Positions 58,881 through 64,000 of a stretch of 64,000 nucleotides of DNA are shown here, in pieces (the stretch's first letter is position 1; every line of letters starts with the position of its first letter). Source of the DNA: Molanna angustata (taxonomy: Eukaryota > Arthropoda > Insecta > Trichoptera > Molannidae); contig OY754968.1 in the NCBI GenBank assembly GCA_963576475.1, positions 18,240,734 through 18,304,733 on the forward strand, in the 5' to 3' direction. The notes beneath the pieces were generated by a model that searched no databases, had not been told where the DNA came from, and worked only from the letters and a program-made list of their open reading frames with translations. Position numbers and translations under genes: made by a program.

Positions 58881-59559
58881 AACAGATTTTTAATTATCTC
58901 AATAGAGACGAAGTTGGAATATTTATTGTAGGGGAACCGGGAAATCAAGGCACCTACAGGGCTTACGACCTGTCATCGGCTGGTTTACGTGATCACTTTA
59001 TGCGCTTGCGCAACGTTCACCAATTATGCCTTTTTAATGAGATCCCTATCAATCCAATTTTTGAAAGTTCTATATATTGTAATACTGAAATTCTTTTCGC
59101 TTGAAAATAAGGAATTTTTACTACAGCCATCTATGGGTGAAATATGAACAACAATCTTATTATTTCTATGCGAAAAATTCATTGTCACCTCAGATATAAG
59201 AATTGTAGCTTTCATTATTTACAAAAAAAACTAATTCTCTCAATAGATGGCGTTACAACAAAATAAATAAAAAAAATAATAAGATTGTTGTTCATAATTT
59301 CACCCATAGATGGCTGTAGTAAAAATTCCTTATTTTCAAGCGAAAAGAATTTCAGTATTACAATATACAGAACTTTCAAAAATTGAATTGATAGGGATCT
59401 CATTAAAAAGGCATAATTGGTGAACGTTGCGCAAGCGCATAAAGTGATCACGTAAACCAGCCGATGACAGGTCGTAAGCCATGTAGGTGCCTTGATTTCC
59501 CGGTTCTCCTACAATAAATATTCCAACTTCGTCTCTATTGAGATAATTAAAAATCTGTT
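58881..59559. mobile_element. Foldback element FB-2, complete
   Basis: Two arms of about 285 bp (58881-59165 and 59275-59559) are nearly perfect reverse complements: AACAGATTTTTAATTATCTC at the left end mirrors GAGATAATTAAAAATCTGTT at the right, and CTTATTTTCAAGCG mirrors CGCTTGAAAATAAG. The spacer (59166-59274) is unique. Only a handful of substitutions separate the arms. There is no coding capacity; the short frames on the minus strand are the same arm read twice. Truncated relative at 14255-14828. Confidence 0.92.
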
Positions 59560-59767
59560 AAAAAATATCTTTGACTCCCGACAGGGAAAAAAATCCAATG
59601 TTTGCGCATATGCAATAATAAAAATATTCAATAACAATGAAGTTTGGTAGATCCCGTTTTGATATGATGAACGCCCTTATTTTTATTACGCCGTTGCCGT
59701 TGCCGTTGAAAGAACATTATTTTTTTATGACCATAAACTGCTTTTTTATTTTCATTCAACATTTCTG

Positions 59768-60005
59768 TCGGCCTACGTGGCTCAGTTGGTTGGGTTTCTG
59801 ACTGCTGATCCAAAGTTCCCGGGTTCGATTCCCGGTGGAGACACAGTTTTTAATTGTGTTTTCAGTCTGGATCTGTGAGACGACAAATATCTCAAGTCTC
59901 CAGAATGTGGCAACTTTTTATTGGGTACGTGTTAAATTAACATTTGACGTAGTATCTGTTAGCTGCCCGTGAAGCAATACAAAATAAAAATAAATAAATA
60001 AAATA
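59768..60005 (+). mobile_element. SINE-A, full-length copy
   Basis: TCGGCCTACGTGGCTCAGTT, CTGACTGCTGATCCAAAG, intact B box GGGTTCGATTCCCGG (59819-59833), GGAGACACAGTTTTTAATTG, GTCTGGATCTGTGAGACG, CTCCAGAATGTGGCAACTT, TTATTGGGTACGTG, and CCCGTGAAGCAATACAAAAT then (AAATAA)n at the tail. It is the most complete copy of SINE-A in the window. Head resembles a tRNA but does not close an acceptor stem. Confidence 0.9.
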
Positions 60006-60149
60006 AAATAAGTACTAAAAAATACACAAAAAATCCCACAAACCATATTTGGTTATCAGTGGGTTTCAATAACATAAAAAAGACTCGACTAACAACGATT
60101 ATATGCGGATGCTAAAATAAAAAATTTGAATCTTTATCGTCTTAATACA

Positions 60150-60370
60150 TGACGCCTCACTAGGTACATCCGGTTCTGAGGCAGAATCTAGATTTTTTTT
60201 ATAACTTAAGAATAAATATTTCCTTTTAACAACATTATGCATCCTCATACATTCCCCAAATTACGCATATGCTTGTTCCATAGGTCAACGAAATCGGTCG
60301 TAGCAGGATTCGCAGTCGGGATCACTGGATTACTAACCCAGAACGCTAACCTCTCTGCCACCACCCTAAG
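60150..60370 (-). mobile_element. SINE-B fragment
   Basis: Minus strand: GGTTAGCGTTCTGGGTTAGT, AATCCAGTGATCCCGACTGC, GAATCCTGCTACGACCGATT, TCGTTGACCTATGGAACAAG, and GGGGAATGTATGAGGATGC. It matches the head and proximal body of the copy at 8307-8774 and lacks the (TGAA)n tail. Confidence 0.75.
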
Positions 60371-60774
60371 TTAGTTATGTTTTTTGATTGGTAGGTATGT
60401 TTATATCTTTACTTATAATGATTATTTTTGAGATTTATTATCGCTTTTTGAAAGCATGTGTACAAATAATATCCATACCAAATCTTTAGAGCCTATCTCT
60501 CGAGACCACTAGTTGAAGCAGTCATATTTGGCGCTGGGTACTTCATCATTTTTAGCTCTCGGTAACTGGGGCGAATATGAAGTACCTACTTTTTTCAAAT
60601 TGTGAGGTAAGTAGATTATGTAAAACCAAATTTTCGTGAAACCGGAATACTCAATATGGAAACACGAAATTTACATCTAGTACTGATTCGTTGTTTAGAT
60701 AAATTTAATGATATACCGGTCGATAGCGTACCTACTAAGTACAAAGTATTATTATTTCATTAGGCAGTACGATA
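60371..60774. other. No recognised feature
   Basis: AT-rich; nothing supported. Confidence 0.4.
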
Positions 60775-60903
60775 CAAGGACGATTTGTGCCATTTGCGAT
60801 TTTGACAATTCTACTGTCGTCCATGCGTTCAACGAAGTCTCTCCAGAAGCGTCTTCTGCTACATCCCCATCTTGTGATGTCCTCGACACCGCATATAGAC
60901 AAG
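60775..60903 (-). pseudogene. Short LINE C-terminal relic
   Basis: One minus-strand frame reads GVEDITRWGCSRRRFWRDFV followed by ERMDDSRIVKIA, comparable with the 'RR.WRDHV.RM....' tail of insect LINE polyproteins. About 40 codons survive. Confidence 0.45.
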
Positions 60904-61080
60904 GCCCCTGAGTCAAAACGAAAACGCTTAACGATATCGCCAAACGCTATTTTTTTGTATGGGATTTGACGTTTGTTGTTTGTTATTGTAGAAAAAAATT
61001 CTACAAAAAACGTCAAATACCATACAAAAAAAGCGTTTGGCGACATCGTTAAGTGTTTTCAACTTAACTCAGGCCCCTGA
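60904..61080. mobile_element. Inverted-repeat MITE
   Basis: The left arm CGCTTAACGATATCGCCAAA, TTTTTTTGTATGGGATTTGA then CGTTT mirrors the right arm AAACGTCAAATACCATACAA then TTTGGCGACATCGTTAAG. The ends contain CCCCTGAGT and ACTCAGG. The arms are about 70 bp, separated by about 30 bp. No coding capacity. Confidence 0.8.
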
Positions 61081-61338
61081 TCGTTTCATTTCTTATGCGA
61101 TCACTGATGGTTCTTCCAGCAATGGAGCGCAGGGTCTTCCAATATATACCAATGGCAAATAAACACATTGAAATAATCAATGATTCTGATGTTAACTTCA
61201 ATAATATCGGTGATCGTCATTTTAAATTATTTCGTTAGTATAAAAATGATGACAAAAAAATCGATAAGTACAATTTTTTTTGCCGAATAACTATTTCTTA
61301 CAAATAACCAGTGTGTCCAGTTCAGAGAATTGAGTAAG
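61081..61338. other. No recognised feature
   Basis: Short stretch upstream of the LTR. Confidence 0.4.
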
Positions 61339-61404
61339 TGTGGCGGAGCATTTATTATGTCTAACAACGTTTACAACGTGTGGCGGAACAATTACTAAGA
61401 AAAC

Positions 61405-61419
61405 AGAATGTTCTAGAAA
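61405..61419 (+). promoter_or_regulatory. Three-unit heat-shock-element match
   Basis: AGAATGTTCTAGAAA is three contiguous inverted nGAAn units (aGAAt gTTCt aGAAa), the consensus for trimeric heat-shock factor. It ends 9 bp before the TATA box. A two-unit match, ATTCTAGAAC, lies at 61466-61475, just past the inferred start site. Confidence 0.55.
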
Positions 61420-61428
61420 ATTAAAGTC

Positions 61429-61436
61429 TATATATA
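61429..61436 (+). promoter_or_regulatory. TATA box of the LTR
   Basis: TATATATA sits about 30 bp upstream of GCAGTG at 61458-61463, which resembles the arthropod initiator. Placement between the heat-shock-element match and the AATAAA signal fits a U3-R layout. Confidence 0.55.
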
Positions 61437-61643
61437 CTGGAAAACTAACGAAGACGGGCAGTGCCATTCTAGAACTCTCACGCGACAGTTAGCTCATCTT
61501 GTGTAATATTGTTTATTTAATGTATATTGTGAATAAAAGCTGTAAATATATAATTATTGGTTTTCACTATCATACCTACATTAACACCTGGTATAAATTC
61601 ATATAGAATACAAAGAAAATAATAATTAACATAATTATTATAA

Positions 61644-61661
61644 TGGTGACCCCGACGTGAT
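61644..61661 (+). other. Primer-binding site complementary to tRNA-Trp
   Basis: TGGTGACCCCGACGTGAT is the complement of a tRNA ending ATCACGTCGGGGTCACCA, as in insect tRNA-Trp, whose 5' end begins GACCCCG. All 18 bases fit that tRNA as I know it. It marks the start of minus-strand DNA synthesis in an LTR retrotransposon and supports the LTR call immediately upstream. Confidence 0.75.
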
Positions 61662-62709
61662 AATTATTATATGAGCTTCTCTTCTGGTGGAATCCAAACT
61701 TAGGACGCCGATTAACAAATTAAACACTACCTAATCACTATGTTACAGGGGTTAAATTATACGTACCCACCGTACGTAAAATGATAAAATCTATGAATAT
61801 TTTATATTTAAAGTGACAAAGTTAAAAAATGAAGAAATAAGATTCAAAGGTTTAAAGAAATAATCGCCATCTTCAAGCTGAACAAAAGAAATAAAATCCG
61901 AAAAAAAATATTATTATGCAAATAGAGATATCAGAGAAATCATAAATCATATTTCATCAGGTTGATTCTATCCTCTATGCACCTATACATACACGCTAAA
62001 GATAAAATATCAACGTAGCTGTACTTTTCGTCTTCAAATTTGAATATATATTCGCAAGTATCATGATGAAAATGGGACGGAAAAGTGTCGTGGAATAATA
62101 AACAAAACAAGAAAAACGAGGGAAAAGTGTGTAAAGTCAAACAAAAGAAAAATCGACATTTTGTAGAAGAAAAAAAAAATATGACGATAGAGTTCCAGTG
62201 TCGCAGTGGGATATTTCATGTTGCTGGGTAAATTCCAGGTTTATAACTTTATACATGGGTCGAGAGCTTATCAAAACTATAACTTTCGAGACCAGCATTA
62301 GGGAGACTATTGTAATTTTCGTGGGGGCGATATCTGGAAAGCGGTTTACCACATGCTTTTTAAAAATGAATGTTTATTTATGGCATTGGAATAGATTCGT
62401 TCATAGCCAGGAATCAAATCTGAAAACAATTGAAAATATTTTTTTCGTATAGGTATATTGTCTTATAGTAAAAACTTCTTAAAACAAACATCATTGAACT
62501 CTTAAATAATTATGAACAATATCATCACCTAAGTATGGGGGAATAAACTACTCTTTGTTTTTTTTTTTAATTTAGTTTCGTAGCGTTTTTATTATATTTA
62601 CTCAAGACATATAGCACACTCTAAAATAGGGTTGAATAAAGCAAAAAAATACACACTTTTTTTATAAATTCAAGAGTTTATCAAATAACAAGAAAAGGGA
62701 ATAATCCGA
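61662..62709. other. No supported gene
   Basis: No gag-like frame follows the primer-binding site. The remainder is AT-rich without recognisable repeats. Confidence 0.4.
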
Positions 62710-63083
62710 TTCGTTCAAGACAATTTATTACTCTTAATGAATCGACAGTATTAAACAAACACGCGAGATTTGTATGGCCAGATCTATATTTTTCATGATT
62801 TTTCAATATTGAAGTCAAAAATAACCAAATTAGAGGCTTCGCAGCTTATACCTATGTTCCATACTTGGATATACAGAATTCGGAGTAGAACATCTAGTGT
62901 GTGTGTGTGTCCCCTAATAACTTTTGATCCGCTTGATCACAGAACCTAAAATTTCATAAAGTAGGTATAGAAAATTTAAAGCCAACAAAGCTTTTAAACT
63001 CAGAATTTCGAATTTTCGTTTCAGTCAGGGGTTATCAACGCCGCCGAAACGCCCCAACTAGGTAATTTAATTTTCTATTAAAT
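62710..63083 (+). mobile_element. Helentron-like element Hel-1, truncated copy
   Basis: Colinear with 2773-3130 and then 3340-3390 of copy 1: ACACGCGAGATTTGTATG, TTAGAGGCTTCGCAGC, TTCGGAGTAGAACAT, (GT)n at 62898-62911, AACTTTTGATCCGCTTGATC, CAGTCAGGGGTTATCAACG, then GCCGAAACGCCCCAACTAGG. A gap of about 200 bp inside corresponds to a deletion. It ends where a LINE-2 tail starts. Confidence 0.75.
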
Positions 63084-63318
63084 ACATACATACATACATA
63101 CCATCACGCCATATCCCTAACGGGGTAAGCAGAGAGAACCGATCGCCACACTCCTATATTTTGCACACATTCCTAGCTTCCTTTACATCCATGCATCGTC
63201 TCATATATGCTCGTCGATTATTTAAGCTTCTTATATTTCCTTCTTTCAAAATATCATTCACATGGTCATGCCATCCCTTTCTGGGGCGGCCCCTGCTATT
63301 CACTCCATCTCTTACACC
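63084..63318 (-). pseudogene. LINE-2 3' tail, inserted in Hel-1
   Basis: The minus strand reads GVRDGVNSRGRPRKGWHDHV, NDILKEGNIRSLNNRRAYMR, RCMDVKEARNVCK, then CGGTTCTCTCTGCTTACC, GGCGTGATGG and (TATG)n at the junction with Hel-1. The frame is open except near the end and aligns with residues just after LRWFGHVERM in the longer copy at 29672-31196. It is 5'-truncated at the CAGTGGCGTGC word. Confidence 0.75.
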
Positions 63319-64000
63319 CAGTGGCGTGCAAGCCATACATGCCTATATGCCTGGCATGACTATCAAAATCCAAAAAAAAAAAATCAAAAATAAAAAAAAA
63401 TAATAAAAAAAAAAAAAAATCAAAAAAAAAAATAAAAAATCTTGTACGATATTTTTAATATATCAACGAGTTGTAGGGCTTATAACGAATCATAAAACAG
63501 TTTTTATTTTTTTCTAGCGCAAATATTAACGGAGATATGAATTTCTTAAAATTTGAATAATTGTCCTTTGTAGGTTCAATTTGCCTGTAATTATTTTCGT
63601 CTGTTGCAACACTGAATTTAAAACGTTTGCAACATTGCTTCCAAGGAAGAAACATTGACAGTTTTGATAACAGTAGCTAAAATGTCAGAACACATATATG
63701 GTTCACGATTTATTTTGCGACAAATTATAAATCTCTTTTTACTTTTGTCGTTAATATTCATTGCAGTATGCCTGATACATTTGAGCATACAATACACATG
63801 ACTAAAGGAACAAAGGTTGTTTGTTTGTGTTAGTGTATCTGTGTATTTTTAAGGTAAGATTTATGCTGGGCATGTATGAAGCTTCTTCAACAGTTTGTAT
63901 GTATGGGTGAAGAATATTCAGATGGTTTGGTTCAACATGGTACATTTTTACATCAACGACCGTTAGATTATTGTATGTTACGCCAAGATTTTGGCGCTAA
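63319..64000. mobile_element. Possible start of a hAT-like element; otherwise AT-rich
   Basis: CAGTGGCGTGCAAGCCATAC begins exactly where LINE-2 coding homology stops. CAGTGGCGT-type ends are common for hAT-superfamily and related transposons. A-rich runs follow to 63440, and the window ends before any second terminal repeat. No transposase frame is visible, so the call is tentative. Confidence 0.35.

Larger units (their letters stand above)
61339..61643 (+). mobile_element. LTR of an LTR retrotransposon (single, incomplete element)
   Basis: The stretch has LTR architecture. The possible start is TGTGGCGGAGCA at 61339 (a near copy, TGTGGCGGAACA, lies 40 bp on at 61379). TATATATA is at 61429-61436, an initiator-like GCAGTG about 30 bp downstream (A at 61460), and AATAAA at 61532-61537. 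A TTAACA end (61626-61631) lies 12 bp before a primer-binding site. The exact 3' LTR border is not certain. No second LTR, gag or pol is found in the window, so the copy is a fragment. It probably belongs to the Ty3/gypsy or BEL/Pao group, but the LTR alone cannot decide. Confidence 0.7.

Noticed and set aside
59768..59860. tRNA gene (A box and perfect B box)
   Set aside because: The acceptor stem does not close, and the same head-plus-body unit occurs repeatedly in the window. It is the head of SINE-A. The same reasoning removes 28122-28200 and 8425-8485.

Overview
This window looks like non-coding nuclear DNA from an insect, most likely a moth or butterfly. It is very AT-rich and full of GTAGGTACCTAC-type words common in lepidopteran intergenic DNA. 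It has no operons and no bacterial signals. I could not support any intact host protein-coding gene, rRNA gene or functional tRNA gene. Almost every long or protein-like reading frame is part of a retrotransposon or a by-product of a simple repeat. The organism call is an inference from composition and repeat types.

Layout. 0-9 kb: a 33-bp minisatellite split by a 1-kb helentron-like element, a palindromic element, several tRNA-headed SINE copies, and a degenerate LINE end split by a SINE with a clean target-site duplication (TSD). 9-14 kb: mostly unique AT-rich sequence. 14.2-16.4 kb: a nest of foldback elements that hosts a LINE fragment, a short helentron-like element and another insertion. 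17-20.4 kb: a LINE tail, then two unrelated tandem arrays (about 126 bp and about 70 bp). 21.5-24.1 kb: a 398-codon LINE reverse transcriptase (RT) remnant and a 640-bp TA microsatellite. 24.5-26.1 kb: a long-terminal-inverted-repeat foldback element carrying a LINE insertion. 27-31.2 kb: LINE remnants, a SINE with a 16-bp TSD, and a 1.5-kb 5'-truncated LINE with a perfect 13-bp TSD.

31.9-40.7 kb is the most striking part. Two same-direction, helentron-like non-autonomous elements (4.8 and 3.5 kb) share termini, and each carries a long array of a 312-319 bp satellite monomer. The flanks of each array are diverged and the cores are homogenised. Copy 2 contains a three-monomer, 939-bp higher-order repeat present twice. 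The same terminal signature marks a short, array-free relative at 15.2-15.7 kb. A close version of the 3' end is reiterated in the 126-bp tandem array at 18.8-19.5 kb.

41-64 kb: a 0.58-kb terminal-inverted-repeat element, a nearly perfect 40-bp minisatellite, a composite palindrome built from two MITE copies, a second full helentron-like element on the minus strand, nested SINE/LINE insertions, a 680-bp near-perfect foldback element, a GC-rich 19-bp hairpin, and one LTR-plus-primer-binding-site fragment whose promoter region holds a three-unit heat-shock-element match.

The elements work as layers rather than as a pathway. LINE reverse transcriptases supply the machinery on which SINEs usually depend, helentron-like and foldback elements lack any coding capacity here and must be moved in trans, and nested insertions give a relative order of events.
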